This document shows positions 1-8,138 of a stretch of DNA of 64,000 nt, piece after piece. The notes below the pieces were generated by a model, which was given only the letters and a program-made list of their open reading frames with translations, was not told where the DNA came from and searched no databases. This stretch comes from Paraburkholderia sp. IMGN_8 (GTDB taxonomy: Bacteria; Pseudomonadota; Gammaproteobacteria; Burkholderiales; Burkholderiaceae). The first letter of the stretch is position 1. Each line of letters opens with the position of its first letter. Made by a program: the position numbers and the translations under genes. The stretch is from contig NZ_CP150901.1 of assembly GCF_038050405.1 (NCBI RefSeq), forward strand, positions 2,232,001 through 2,296,000. The letters are read 5' to 3'.

Positions 1-455
1 CCTAAAACCGGCGATCTTCCGCGAAAAGGGCCAGAATGCCGATCAAAATCCAAGCGGAATTGTAAAGTGCATTTTGCAAAAAACGCGCCGCGTCAAACAC
101 TCTGATACAAACCTTACGCACGGTATCGCAGCCGGTCGCTGCCTGGGGCGTCGCACAATGCGCCTGGACACCATCGGCAAAGCCGGCAACAGTTCCGCCT
201 CGACGACCGGACGATAACCTTGGCTCTAACGGCAAAACGCCGCCAAAACTTGAATCGGCGGTCGGAGCGAGGGCAAGCGCGGATGAAACCCGTGAGGGAA
301 ATACGGCTTGCGCCCACTGGGCGCAATCCACAAAGTTCAACGCAACGCTTTCACCGCATCCGCCGTCACGCCGGCTGGCTGACCGCCCCACGTGGCACGC
401 AGATAATATTTGACGCAGGGTGCGGCGATTTTTGTGCTGTCGCTTTGACGCCCCA
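1..455. other. No supportable gene at left edge
   Basis: This 455-base stretch lies beyond the end of the DeoR-type gene. Open frames exist on both strands, but none has a recognisable domain, a good ribosome-binding site or a family-like sequence. The longest minus-strand frame stops at base 2 and has one hydrophobic C-terminal stretch, which is not enough to call a gene. Confidence 0.5.
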
Positions 456-1211
456 CTACGCGCGCAGGATGGTGATGCCCAATGCCTCGAACGGCGCGGT
501 GAGCGCCTGCGGCGTATCCTGTTCGACGACGAGCGTGCTGGCCGCCGTCACGTCCGCGATCCTGTAGGCCGACGCGGCATTCAGTTTTTCCGCCGACGCC
601 AGCACCACGGTCTCCGCCGCGTGTTCCGCGAGCGCGCGCTTCACGTAGGCTTCCTCGAGATCGCCGGTGCTCAGGCCGGCTTGCGGATGCACGCCGGTCA
701 CGCCCATGAAATAGAGATCGGCGCGGATATGGCTGAGCGCCTCGATCGCGGCAGCGCCGACGTTCACCATCGAATGCCGGAGCAGGCGCCCGCCGATCAT
801 GATGACCTCCAGATCGGCGTGCTCCGCCAGTTCGACGGCGATACTCGGGCTATGGGTGACGATCGTTGCGCGCAAGTCGCGCGGCAGATGACGCGCCAAT
901 TGCACGGCGGTCGTGCCGCCGTCGACGAACACAATCTGGCCGGGCGCGATCATGCCCGCCGCCGCGCGGCCGAGCGCCGCCTTCGACGCCGATTCGATAC
1001 GCTCGCGCCCGGCAAAATCCATCGCAGCCGGCGACGACGGCAACGCGCCGCCGTGCACGCGCTGAAGCTGCCCAACGGCAGCGAGTTCGCGCAGATCGCG
1101 CCGGATGGTGTCCTCCGACACGTCGAACTCGACGCTCAAGGTCTTGGCGACGACCTGGCCATCACGTTCAAGCGCCTCGAGGATCAACTGTTTTCTTTGC
1201 GAAGTGAGCAC
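456..1211 (-). CDS. DeoR/GlpR-family transcriptional regulator
   Basis: This is a predicted DNA-binding repressor of 251 residues, the usual family length. The N-terminus (about residues 1-57) is a DeoR-type helix-turn-helix, seen in VLTSQRKQLILEAL and SEDTIRRDLREL. The rest is the sugar-phosphate-sensing DeoRC fold, with VDGGTTAVQLARHL and the late GVTGVHPQAGLSTGD segment typical of the family. I chose the GTG start at 1211 because AGGAAGG lies just upstream on the minus strand and the protein then begins exactly at the domain. An open frame continues upstream but crosses the intergenic region. It is divergent from the NudK-like gene across a region with 10-bp-phased repeats, a likely operator. 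The effector is unknown; a phosphorylated sugar is typical of the family. Confidence 0.88.
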   Translation of the reverse strand: MLTSQRKQLILEALERDGQVVAKTLSVEFDVSEDTIRRDLRELAAVGQLQRVHGGALPSSPAAMDFAGRERIESASKAALGRAAAGMIAPGQIVFVDGGTTAVQLARHLPRDLRATIVTHSPSIAVELAEHADLEVIMIGGRLLRHSMVNVGAAAIEALSHIRADLYFMGVTGVHPQAGLSTGDLEEAYVKRALAEHAAETVVLASAEKLNAASAYRIADVTAASTLVVEQDTPQALTAPFEALGITILRA

Positions 1212-1240
1212 GGTGGCCTTCCTCTGTGCACCCTGGCTGG

Positions 1241-1290
1241 ACTGCACGAAATTACTTGTTTTTGCACGATACTGCACGATACTGCACGAT
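1241..1290. promoter_or_regulatory. Phased direct repeats, likely DeoR-type operator
   Basis: Four copies of TGCACGA(T/A) start at 1243, 1263, 1273 and 1283. All lie in one 10-base register, with one register position (1251-1260) not matching. The opposite strand reads TCGTGCA, which resembles the TTTCG-type core of several DeoR-family operators. The array sits between the divergent deoR-type and nudK-like genes, so it probably binds the regulator and controls both promoters. The repeats are seen directly; the binding role is inferred. Confidence 0.6.
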
Positions 1291-1337
1291 ACCATGAAGC
1301 GCTTGCGGTGCAGACCGCCTTTTTCAGGATGCGGATC

Positions 1338-1925
1338 ATGAACGAAATCGCCGAGCGGGTGCGAATTGTCGACGTGCAGGTGCTGTCGGACGACTGGTAC
1401 GTATTGAAGAAAACCACCTTCGACTACCGGCGCGCCGACGGCAGTTGGCAGCGTCAGAGCCGCGAGACTTACGACCGCGGCAACGGCGCCACGCTGCTGC
1501 TGTACGATCCGCGCCGGCGCACGGTCGTGCTGACGCGGCAATTCCGTCTGCCGGCCTTCGTCAACGGCCACCACGGTATGCTGATCGAAGCGCCGGCGGG
1601 ACTGCTGGAAATGGCGTCACCGGAAGCCAGGATTCGCGCCGAAGTCGAAGAGGAGACCGGCTATCGCGTGCACGACGTGCGCAAAGTCTTCGAAGCGTTC
1701 ATGAGCCCGGGATCGGTGACGGAAAAGCTGCATTTTTTCGTCGCCGAATACGATGCCGTGGCGAAGGTCGGCGCAGGCGGCGGGATCGCCGACGAAGGCG
1801 AAGATATCGAAGTGCTGGAACTGCCGGTGGACGAAGCGCTGGCGATGGTCGAGCGCGGCGAGATCGTCGACGGCAAGACGATCATGCTGCTGCAGTATGC
1901 GGCGCTGAATCTGTTCGGCGAGTAA
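1338..1925 (+). CDS. nudK: NudK-like Nudix hydrolase (GDP-mannose pyrophosphatase family)
   Basis: The 195-residue protein resembles E. coli NudK (191 residues) along its length. NudK splits GDP-mannose and related nucleotide sugars into nucleotide and sugar phosphate. The Nudix box lies at about residues 88-110, with the glutamate cluster EVEEETGY. Further family blocks are YDRGNGATLLLY, FMSPGSVTEKLHFF and EDIEVLELP. Compared with the consensus, the box lacks the first glutamate (Ser) and the usual Arg of REUXEE (Ala). The ATG at 1338 is chosen because AGGAT lies about eight bases upstream; an ATG at 1329 is less well placed. It is divergent from the DeoR-family gene, which may control it. 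The substrate is inferred from family likeness. Confidence 0.85.
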   Translation: MNEIAERVRIVDVQVLSDDWYVLKKTTFDYRRADGSWQRQSRETYDRGNGATLLLYDPRRRTVVLTRQFRLPAFVNGHHGMLIEAPAGLLEMASPEARIRAEVEEETGYRVHDVRKVFEAFMSPGSVTEKLHFFVAEYDAVAKVGAGGGIADEGEDIEVLELPVDEALAMVERGEIVDGKTIMLLQYAALNLFGE

Positions 1926-1943
1926 GGCTGGGCGACTTCCAAG

Positions 1944-1975
1944 GGCGCGCGCTCGAAGTATGACGCGCGCGCGCC
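1944..1975. terminator. GC-only hairpin between convergent genes
   Basis: GGCGCGCGC at 1944-1952 pairs with GCGCGCGCC at 1967-1975 around a 14-base loop. It sits between the ends of the convergent nudK-like and porin genes, where a shared terminator is expected. There is no T-run, so intrinsic termination is uncertain. Confidence 0.35.
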
Positions 1976-1976
1976 G

Positions 1977-3137
1977 CTAGAACTTGTGCCGTATCGCCGC
2001 CCGCACCACCACCTGCTTCGACGTCGATGAAGGTGCCTGGGTGCCGGGGATAAAGGCGTCGTCGAGAATCGAATACGTCGAGTCGCCGGTAACCCGCTGA
2101 TACGCGCCCTGAATGTACACGTCGGTGCGTTTGGACAAGTTGTAGTCCGCCATCAAGCCGAACGAGTGGATCTTCGGCTTCACGCCGCCGCTCGATGCGT
2201 CAAAGGTTTCCATCGTGTACACATACTGTGCGCCGACGAACAGCACCGGCGTGATCTGATACTTGCCGTTCACTTCGAAGTTCTGATACTTGAGCGAGTT
2301 CAGCAACACGCCGGGCGGCACCAGCGGCGTGACGCCGAGATAGCCGTTGCCGGTCGGATCCCGGTAATTCGAGTTGCTGTACGTGAAGCCGGCAGTGGCC
2401 GGCCCGAAGGTATAGGTAATGCCGCCGCCGAACACGCGCATGCGGGCGGCGATGAAGCTGGCGTCGTTCGCGGTGATCGCGCCGTTTGATCCGTTACCGG
2501 CGTTGTCGGCCTGCAGATACGCGGCCGCCACCAGCAGGCCGCCATAGGCGTACTGGCCACCGAAACTGTACGCGCGATTGTTCGCGAAGTTCGTGTCGTT
2601 GCTGAAGCTGTAGGTGCCGCCGAACTGGAAGCCGGAAATCTGCGGGCTGGTGTACTTGACCGTGTTGTTGAGGCGGAACGTGTTGTCGGTGTTGTCGTTA
2701 TCGTAGGGATGCGAGAAAAGCGCGCCGGCCCAGTTGCCATTGGCCGTGGTCTGCGCCAGATAGTCGACCACCGAGTCGTACTGGCGGCCGAACGTCAATA
2801 CGCCGTATCGCTCCGCGCTCAGGCCGACAAAGGCCTGGCGGCCAAACATCCGGCCGCCCTGGCCGAGCCGCCCGGAATTGACGTCGAAACCGTTTTCCAG
2901 TTGAAAGATCGCCTTCAGCCCGCCGCCCAGTTCCTCCGAGCCCTTCAGACCCCAGCGGCTGCCTTGTGCATCACCGCTTGCCAGTTCATAGACATGGCCG
3001 CGGCCGGCATTGTTGGTGTAGTTGATGCCTTCATCGATGACGCCATACAAGGTCACACTGGTCTGGGCGAACCCGGGCACGGCAAATGTAACGGACATAG
3101 CGGCGGAGACAGCCAGCGCGAGCACTTGCTTGTTCAT
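1977..3137 (-). CDS. Gram-negative general porin (OmpC-like, beta-proteobacterial)
   Basis: This is a trimeric outer-membrane diffusion channel of 386 residues. A signal peptide covers residues 1-24 with cleavage after PGFA. The mature start SVTLYGVIDEGINY, the block GSRWGLKGSEELGGGLKAIF and the region QAFVGLSAERYGVLTFGRQY are hallmarks of beta-proteobacterial porins. The chain ends in Phe (IRHKF), the signal for BAM-dependent insertion. GGGAG lies nine bases before the ATG. It is monocistronic and convergent with nudK. Such genomes carry many paralogues, so substrate preference cannot be read from the sequence. Confidence 0.93.
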   Translation of the reverse strand: MNKQVLALAVSAAMSVTFAVPGFAQTSVTLYGVIDEGINYTNNAGRGHVYELASGDAQGSRWGLKGSEELGGGLKAIFQLENGFDVNSGRLGQGGRMFGRQAFVGLSAERYGVLTFGRQYDSVVDYLAQTTANGNWAGALFSHPYDNDNTDNTFRLNNTVKYTSPQISGFQFGGTYSFSNDTNFANNRAYSFGGQYAYGGLLVAAAYLQADNAGNGSNGAITANDASFIAARMRVFGGGITYTFGPATAGFTYSNSNYRDPTGNGYLGVTPLVPPGVLLNSLKYQNFEVNGKYQITPVLFVGAQYVYTMETFDASSGGVKPKIHSFGLMADYNLSKRTDVYIQGAYQRVTGDSTYSILDDAFIPGTQAPSSTSKQVVVRAAIRHKF

Positions 3138-3664
3138 GAAGATCTCCCTGCACTCGAGTAATGGGACAACTCGATCCGACCGCTTTCTTAGGACGCTCTG
3201 ACAACGCCTTTATCAACCCCGACCCAATTTAAGGAAATCCTCACACGCCGATAGCCTGCCGTCCATCGGGTGTCGCTCCCGTATCTCAAAACGTTGCGAA
3301 ATCTCCACGAGCGCTCATGGACGGCTGTTGCAGCGGCACATATTCAGGTAAACGGCTCCGCGCCGCCCGCACCTGAGTCCCGCCGCCAGATAGGGCATGG
3401 CCTGGCGCCGCATGGCTGCAAGCGTTCTTGTCGCGCAAAGAAATATAATTGAAAGTTTTTGCGGCGCCGCAGCGGAACTCCCCGCTTTCGAATGAGTCAT
3501 TTCACTGCCCCTGCAACCGTGCGTTGTGCGCCGGCTTGAAAGCGGCGACGCGGGTCGCGCATCTGCGTGGCGGCCATCCGCCGCAGCACCCAATCCAATT
3601 CAAAAGCCTTGTGAGACGCCCGCCGCGCTGGACTAGCGCGCCGTCGCATGGGGCTGCCTGATGC
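3138..3664. other. Intergenic region upstream of porin and OpgC-like gene
   Basis: This 527-base region separates the divergent porin and OpgC-like genes and must hold both promoters. Short open frames are present, but none has a ribosome-binding site together with a recognisable product. I see no clear sigma-70 promoter, riboswitch or strong hairpin. Confidence 0.5.
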
Positions 3665-4792
3665 ATGACCTGGCACCACACAATGCAAAAATCGCAATCC
3701 CGTCTCATTGAGCTCGATTTTTTTCGCGGGCTGGTTTTACTGATCATCGTCGTCGACCATATCGGCGGCAGCATCCTGTCGCGCGTCACGCTGCATGCGT
3801 ACGCTTTATGCGATGCAGCCGAAGTGTTCGTGTTCCTCGGCGGCTTCGCTACCGCGACCGCATACGCGGCGCTGACCGAACGGCGTACCGAGGCGATCGC
3901 GCGCAGCCGCTTCTTGCGACGGTCGCTGGAAATCTATCGCGCGTTCCTTGTCACGGCCGGCTTGATGCTGCTCGTCAGCGCGGTGCTTACCGCGTTCAGC
4001 ATCGACGGGCCCAATCTCGCCACCACCGATCTCGACGATCTGATCGACACGCCCATGGCAGCCTTGCGCGACATCCTGCTGTTTCGCCGCCAGCCGTATC
4101 TCGCTTCGGTGCTGCCGATGTACGCGTTCTTCGCCCTGCTGGTGCCGATGATTCTGCCGCTCGCGCGCAACAAGCCGTGGCTGTTGCTGGCGGGCAGCGT
4201 CGCGTTGTGGGCCGGCGCCCCGGCGATCGACGCCTATTTGCCCGCCGCGCCGGATACGCATTGGGACTTCAACCCGTTCGCCTGGCAACTGCTGTTCGTG
4301 CTCGGCGTGCTGGCGCGTTGCCAGCCGGTTTATCAGCGGGTCAGCGCACACCGTTTGGGTTGGCTGGTCAGCGTGCTGGCGCTCGCCGTGGTCGCGGCCG
4401 CCGCGTACTACAAGCTCTTTATCGAACGCGAGCCGCTCGACGGGAACTTCAAGCAGAATCTCTCGTACCTGCGCGCGGTGAATTTCCTCGCGATTGCCTG
4501 GCTGGTCGCGAACCTGATCGAGCTTGGCTGGGCGAAGAAGCTCGCGCAATGGTTGCCGTGGGTCGGCATGATTGGCCGTAAGGGGCTGTTGTGCTTTATC
4601 GCCGGCGCGGTGATTTCGCTGGTCGTCGATTCGGTGCTGGATGCTGCCACCGACGGCTATCTGAACTATCCGCTCGGCCTCCTCGCGGACCTGTTCGCGG
4701 TGGGCGCGCTGTTCGCTGTCGCGAAAGCGTCGGAGCCGTTCACGCGCTTCTTTGCCCGGCTCGCTGCCCGGCGCCTGGGCACTTCGCCCTGA
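3665..4792 (+). CDS. OpgC-domain integral membrane protein
   Basis: This polytopic inner-membrane protein of 375 residues is of the OpgC/acyltransferase-3-like group. The family signature is at the start: RLIELDFFRGLVLLIIVVDH, then AEVFVFLGGFATATAY. About ten hydrophobic segments follow. OpgC in other bacteria adds succinyl groups to osmoregulated periplasmic glucans. Many beta-proteobacterial copies stand alone without opgGH, as here, so the acceptor is unknown. The start is uncertain: the ATG at 3665 and an ATG at 3683 are both possible and neither has a convincing ribosome-binding site. Confidence 0.8.
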   Translation: MTWHHTMQKSQSRLIELDFFRGLVLLIIVVDHIGGSILSRVTLHAYALCDAAEVFVFLGGFATATAYAALTERRTEAIARSRFLRRSLEIYRAFLVTAGLMLLVSAVLTAFSIDGPNLATTDLDDLIDTPMAALRDILLFRRQPYLASVLPMYAFFALLVPMILPLARNKPWLLLAGSVALWAGAPAIDAYLPAAPDTHWDFNPFAWQLLFVLGVLARCQPVYQRVSAHRLGWLVSVLALAVVAAAAYYKLFIEREPLDGNFKQNLSYLRAVNFLAIAWLVANLIELGWAKKLAQWLPWVGMIGRKGLLCFIAGAVISLVVDSVLDAATDGYLNYPLGLLADLFAVGALFAVAKASEPFTRFFARLAARRLGTSP

Positions 4793-4827
4793 GAGCCACG
4801 CCCCGCGCCTGCGATCGCTCGCCGCAT

Positions 4828-4878
4828 TGCCGGCGCCCACTGCCGGCGCCCACTGCCGACGCCCACTGCCGACGCCAC
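4828..4878. repeat. 13-bp tandem repeat array
   Basis: Almost four copies of a 13-base unit, TGCCGRCGCCCAC, lie head to tail. Units 1 and 2 are identical, unit 3 has one change, and unit 4 has lost one base. The array lies just after the OpgC-like gene and before the esterase remnant, so it may mark slippage or a deletion junction. Confidence 0.8.
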
Positions 4879-4937
4879 TACCGATACTGATAGCATCATG
4901 GCCGCGCACGACCTGCGCGGTCGCTTCCCACCCTGAT

Positions 4938-5177
4938 ATGCGCTTATTTCTAGATACTAGGCTGCTTGCGCTGTGCGCCGCCGCCGGCGACGACGACCTC
5001 GCCATCCAGGCCGACGCATCGTCTCGCTACACGCATCTTCGGCTGGCGGGCAATCCAGCGTCGCTGCGCATCATCGACGGCGGTCACACTTGGGATGTGT
5101 GGAGCGCATTGCAGCCGGCCGCGCTGAAATACACGCTCGGCTGCGTGAAGCCGGCTTCGCACGACCAGGAAAAGTGA
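4938..5177 (+). pseudogene. C-terminal remnant of an alpha/beta-hydrolase esterase
   Basis: A frame of up to 79 codons carries what looks like only the end of an esterase-D-like serine hydrolase. ASLRIIDGGHTWDVW contains the catalytic-histidine block GGH-x-W-x-x-W, followed by a final helix ALQPAALKYTLG. The upstream part of the protein, with the GxSxG nucleophile and the acid, is absent from all frames of the preceding sequence. That sequence is a 13-bp repeat array and the OpgC-like gene. I infer that a deletion removed the 5' part. It could still be expressed as a short peptide, but activity is not expected. Confidence 0.6.
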
Positions 5178-5229
5178 GCTGGCGAATCAGGTGTCGTTCC
5201 TGATCGCAGGACAACTGGCCGGCGTGCAA

Positions 5230-6309
5230 CTATTGCACGAGATCGGTCCACAGCACCATGAGTACGGTCATGAGCGCGGGCCCGATGAACAGGCCCAGCA
5301 GCCCGAACGTCTCCGCGCCACCGAGAATGCCGAACAGCACCAGCAGGAAGGGCAAACGCGTCGAGTTGCCGATCAGCACCGGCCGCACGAAATGTTCGGC
5401 GATGAACACCACGACAGAGCCGAACACCGCCAGCCCGATGGCCGCGGCAACCGAGCCTTGCGAGAACAGCCACAAGGCCGCGAGGAAAAACGTGATCGGC
5501 GCGCAGAACGGCAGCATCGCGGCGATCGCCGTGACGAGCCCGAGCAGCGCAGCATGCGGCAAGCCCGTGACGAAATAAGCGATGCCGATCAACGCGCCCT
5601 CGCCGAATCCGACCACGACCAGTCCTGAGACCGTGCCGCGCACCGCCGCGGCCATGCGCTCGACGAGGTGCGCACCGTCGTCGCCGAAGCCGCGCCGCAC
5701 GCCTTTGAGAATCGCGCCGGACAGATGCGGCCCCGCCTGAAAAATCACGAACAGCGTGACCAGCATGAACGCGAACACCATCACGCCGTGCACCGCGCGC
5801 GCGCCGAAGTGCCGCCCGAGCGTCATCACCGTGGTGCTGTGCAGGCCTTTCATCGCCGCCGAGTCGCGTAACGGCTGAGCGAGGTTGGCCTGCCACCACG
5901 CCGAAATCTGTTGCACGCCGAACGGCAAACGCTCGATGAAGCTCGGCATCGCGATGCCGTTTTCCTGAGCGGCGCTGAACCAGTCCGACAGGTCGCGGGC
6001 TTCGCGTAACGCTTGTGCGATGCCGATGCCGACCGGCAACACCACCAGCAGTGCAATCGCGAGCGTCAACAGCGCGGCGATCAGCGTGGTGCGGCCGGTG
6101 AACCAGTGGCTTCCCTCCACCTTGCTCAACAGCGGCCACAGAGCGATCGCGATGACGCCCGCCCAGGCCACCACCGCAATGAAGTCCCGTACGACCCACA
6201 ACGCCAGCAGCACCAGTGCGATGTACAACACGAGCGACGCGGCCTTCTGCTTTTTCAGGCAACTGGGTGTCGGCGATTCGGGCGGAGCAACCGGGGGGAG
6301 TGAAATCAT
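5230..6309 (-). CDS. AI-2E transporter / PerM-family permease
   Basis: This is an inner-membrane protein of 359 residues of the AI-2E exporter (UPF0118, YdiK/PerM) family. Paired N-terminal helices (about residues 25-65) are followed by a long soluble segment and a C-terminal bundle. The late FGILGGAETFGLLGLFIGPA motif is the family hallmark. Members export small molecules or act in Na+/H+ exchange, and the name does not prove autoinducer-2 transport. The start at 6309 is chosen because GAGGT lies just upstream on the minus strand; the open frame extends 29 codons further without support. It is convergent with the esterase remnant and transcribed alone. Confidence 0.88.
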   Translation of the reverse strand: MISLPPVAPPESPTPSCLKKQKAASLVLYIALVLLALWVVRDFIAVVAWAGVIAIALWPLLSKVEGSHWFTGRTTLIAALLTLAIALLVVLPVGIGIAQALREARDLSDWFSAAQENGIAMPSFIERLPFGVQQISAWWQANLAQPLRDSAAMKGLHSTTVMTLGRHFGARAVHGVMVFAFMLVTLFVIFQAGPHLSGAILKGVRRGFGDDGAHLVERMAAAVRGTVSGLVVVGFGEGALIGIAYFVTGLPHAALLGLVTAIAAMLPFCAPITFFLAALWLFSQGSVAAAIGLAVFGSVVVFIAEHFVRPVLIGNSTRLPFLLVLFGILGGAETFGLLGLFIGPALMTVLMVLWTDLVQ

Positions 6310-6644
6310 GTGACCTCTTGTCGATATGTGCGCGAGCCGACCGGAAAAATGCAAACCCGCTACACTTGCATTGCACGACCGCTCAACAATATTCACATCT
6401 TAAAGGAAGCACCGGCGCCCTTTACAGACGGCCGCTCTCGTCGCACTGCATACAACACTACGTTGCAAAAATCCGCGCTATCACAAAATCTGACTCGGTA
6501 ATGCCCGCGAAACCCCGTCGTTTCGTGTGAATGCGAATGTCAAGTTTCATTGTTGCTAATTCGGGAACAGTGTTTCAACTGCGGCACAATGGCTATCCAG
6601 GGCGCGTGGGACTACATTCGGCGGACCACACTACGGAGCCGACC
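6310..6644. other. Divergent intergenic region
   Basis: This 335-base region separates the divergent permease and DUF3331-like genes. It is more AT-rich than its surroundings, as expected of promoters. I see no reliable operator, riboswitch or RNA gene in it. Confidence 0.4.
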
Positions 6645-6935
6645 ATGATGACCATAGAGTCCATCCCCCTTGACGGTGCCAATGGCGTACGCATCGAGAT
6701 TCTCGAGCGCTCCGACACCACGCTGGTGATCCGCTGGGTCGAGCCTGGGCGCTGCCATTATGGCGAGCAGCGGTGGCGCCGGCGGTCGGCGCATACTTCC
6801 GGTACATGCGCCGTGTCGCGGCGGAAGATTCGCCGCGGAGATGCTGTTTTTAAACCGGCTGAGCGGCCGGCGCCATCTAATGCTTCGGCGATGATTTCAG
6901 CTGAGGTGTTGTGCGCTCTCGCTGATGAGGTTTGA
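6645..6935 (+). CDS. Small DUF3331-like protein
   Basis: This is a predicted 96-residue soluble protein. It has an N-terminal beta-rich half (VRIEILERSDTTLVIRWVEPG) and a second half GTCAVSRRKIRRGDAVFKP followed by APSNASAMI, a pattern I associate with the Burkholderia DUF3331 family. The function is unknown. The ATG at 6645 is chosen because a GGAG lies eight bases upstream and family similarity begins here; an upstream in-frame ATG at 6531 is less likely. A T-rich stretch follows the stop, and then the first inverted-repeat element begins. Confidence 0.65.
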   Translation: MMTIESIPLDGANGVRIEILERSDTTLVIRWVEPGRCHYGEQRWRRRSAHTSGTCAVSRRKIRRGDAVFKPAERPAPSNASAMISAEVLCALADEV

Positions 6936-7017
6936 TTTTTTCGTTTTTCTTCGTTCTTCTTTCTGATTTTGTTTTGTTTTTTTAGTCGTGCAAATGTTGC
7001 ATGTGGTGGCTTTTTCT

Positions 7018-7908
7018 GTTTGCCTGCGCGGCGCTTTTTGGTTGTTTGCCTACGGCGTTGCCTTTCCTTGCTTTCTTATTGGTTTATTAGCGTTGCCCCT
7101 GTGCGGGGCGGCACCTACTTTTCTTTGCCGGCCTGTAAAGAAAGTAGGCAAAAGAAAGCGGCTCAAACCGCTAATTCTTAAGCGGGTCCCCTGGCTTGGA
7201 GGAGGCAGCGGAGCATCTGGAATCGGTGCCCTCGCACATTCAACCTTGGTGACAAGGCAGTCATACTTCCGGCGGCGCTGCGCGCGCCGAAGCGGTACTT
7301 CATCAAGCCGCCCGCCGGTTTCAGCGCTCGACGGTACTTCATCAAACCACCTACCAGTTTCGGTGCTCGGTGGTACTTCATCAAACCGCTTGGCGGTTTT
7401 GGCGCTCAACGGTACTTCACTAAACCGCTCACTGGTTTCAGCGCCGGCGTCTTGCAACGGGTAGTGGATCGCACTTGTACAATTCGGCGCCTCACCGAGG
7501 CAAAGCCGATGGCCCTCACCGCGCACAATCGAGGCCCCTGGTTTCCCGTTCGGACCGTTTCGGCGAGCACGTAGTGCGAGGCGGGAAGAATGATGCCGGA
7601 AGCGCACACGCCCCATCGGTTTTGAGAAGCACCGCTGCGGCGCGCGCAGCGCCGCCGGAAGAATGACTGCCTTGTCACCAGCGCGGAGTGTGCGAGAGCA
7701 CCGATTCCAGATGCACCACTGCCTCCTCCAAGCCAGGAGACCCGCTTAAGAGCTAGCGGTTTGAGCCGCTTTCTTTTGCCTACTTTTCTTTGCGGCCGGC
7801 AAAGAAAAGGTGCCCCCCGCACAGGGGGAACGCTAATAAACCAATATCAATTCAAGGAAAGGCCAACGCCGTAGGCAAACAGCCAACAACCAACGGCAAC
7901 GGCAAACA
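7018..7908. repeat. Long inverted-repeat element, copy 1
   Basis: Two arms of about 250 bases (7044-7296 and 7631-7880) are near-perfect inverted copies. Outer ends of the form TTTGCCT..GCGGCGCTTT and TTTGCCTACGGCGTTG extend to about 7018 and 7908. Each arm contains smaller hairpins, such as the CCCCTGTGCGGGG stem and the CTACTTTTC..GAAAGTAG stem. The centre holds four 39-base repeats. A related element lies at 21148-21924. Open frames crossing it, up to 188 codons, have no family likeness and vary between copies, so I treat them as non-coding. No transposase is present. It may be a MITE-like element or a BIME-like structured repeat. Confidence 0.85.
7293..7448 (+). repeat. Four 39-bp tandem hairpin repeats
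   Basis: Four units start at 7293, 7332, 7371 and 7410, each close to GGTACTTCATCAAACCGCYT followed by a GGCGGTTT half and GGCGCTC. Each unit contains an internal dyad of the type AACCGC-N3-GCGGTT, so a transcript would fold into four hairpins in a row. The units differ by several substitutions. Because 39 is a multiple of three, frames through it read as 13-residue repeats, but no protein is supported. Confidence 0.85.
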
Positions 7909-8138
7909 AGACCAAGACCAAGAAAAAACCACACCGTAGGTACAAAGACAACCCCGCCGGGAGGGCAAACAAAACCAGTCATATTCCCCAAATTGCGACC
8001 TTGCGCCACGCCCGCCGCCTGCGTTAATGTGGGCCTCATTGCGGCAAGTCACCCCGACCACGCCACTGGTCGCGCTATAGTGACCCGCAATCCCACCCAT
8101 CGCGCTGCGAACCCTTCAGCGCTGTTAGAGGCCATACC

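Noticed and set aside
420..1337. Long plus-strand open frame reading into the NudK-like gene
   Set aside because: It crosses the DeoR-type gene antisense and the operator repeats; the family start and ribosome-binding site are at 1338.
7293..7448. Possible CRISPR array
   Set aside because: The 39-base units are directly adjacent with no unique spacers, and no cas genes are present.
7050..7616. ORFs with 13-residue repeats inside the inverted-repeat element
   Set aside because: They arise because 39 is divisible by three. They have no family likeness, differ between copies, and occur on both strands.
7909..8138. Cobalamin riboswitch upstream of the class II reductase
   Set aside because: A GCCACTG string is present, but the other conserved B12-box elements are not seen.
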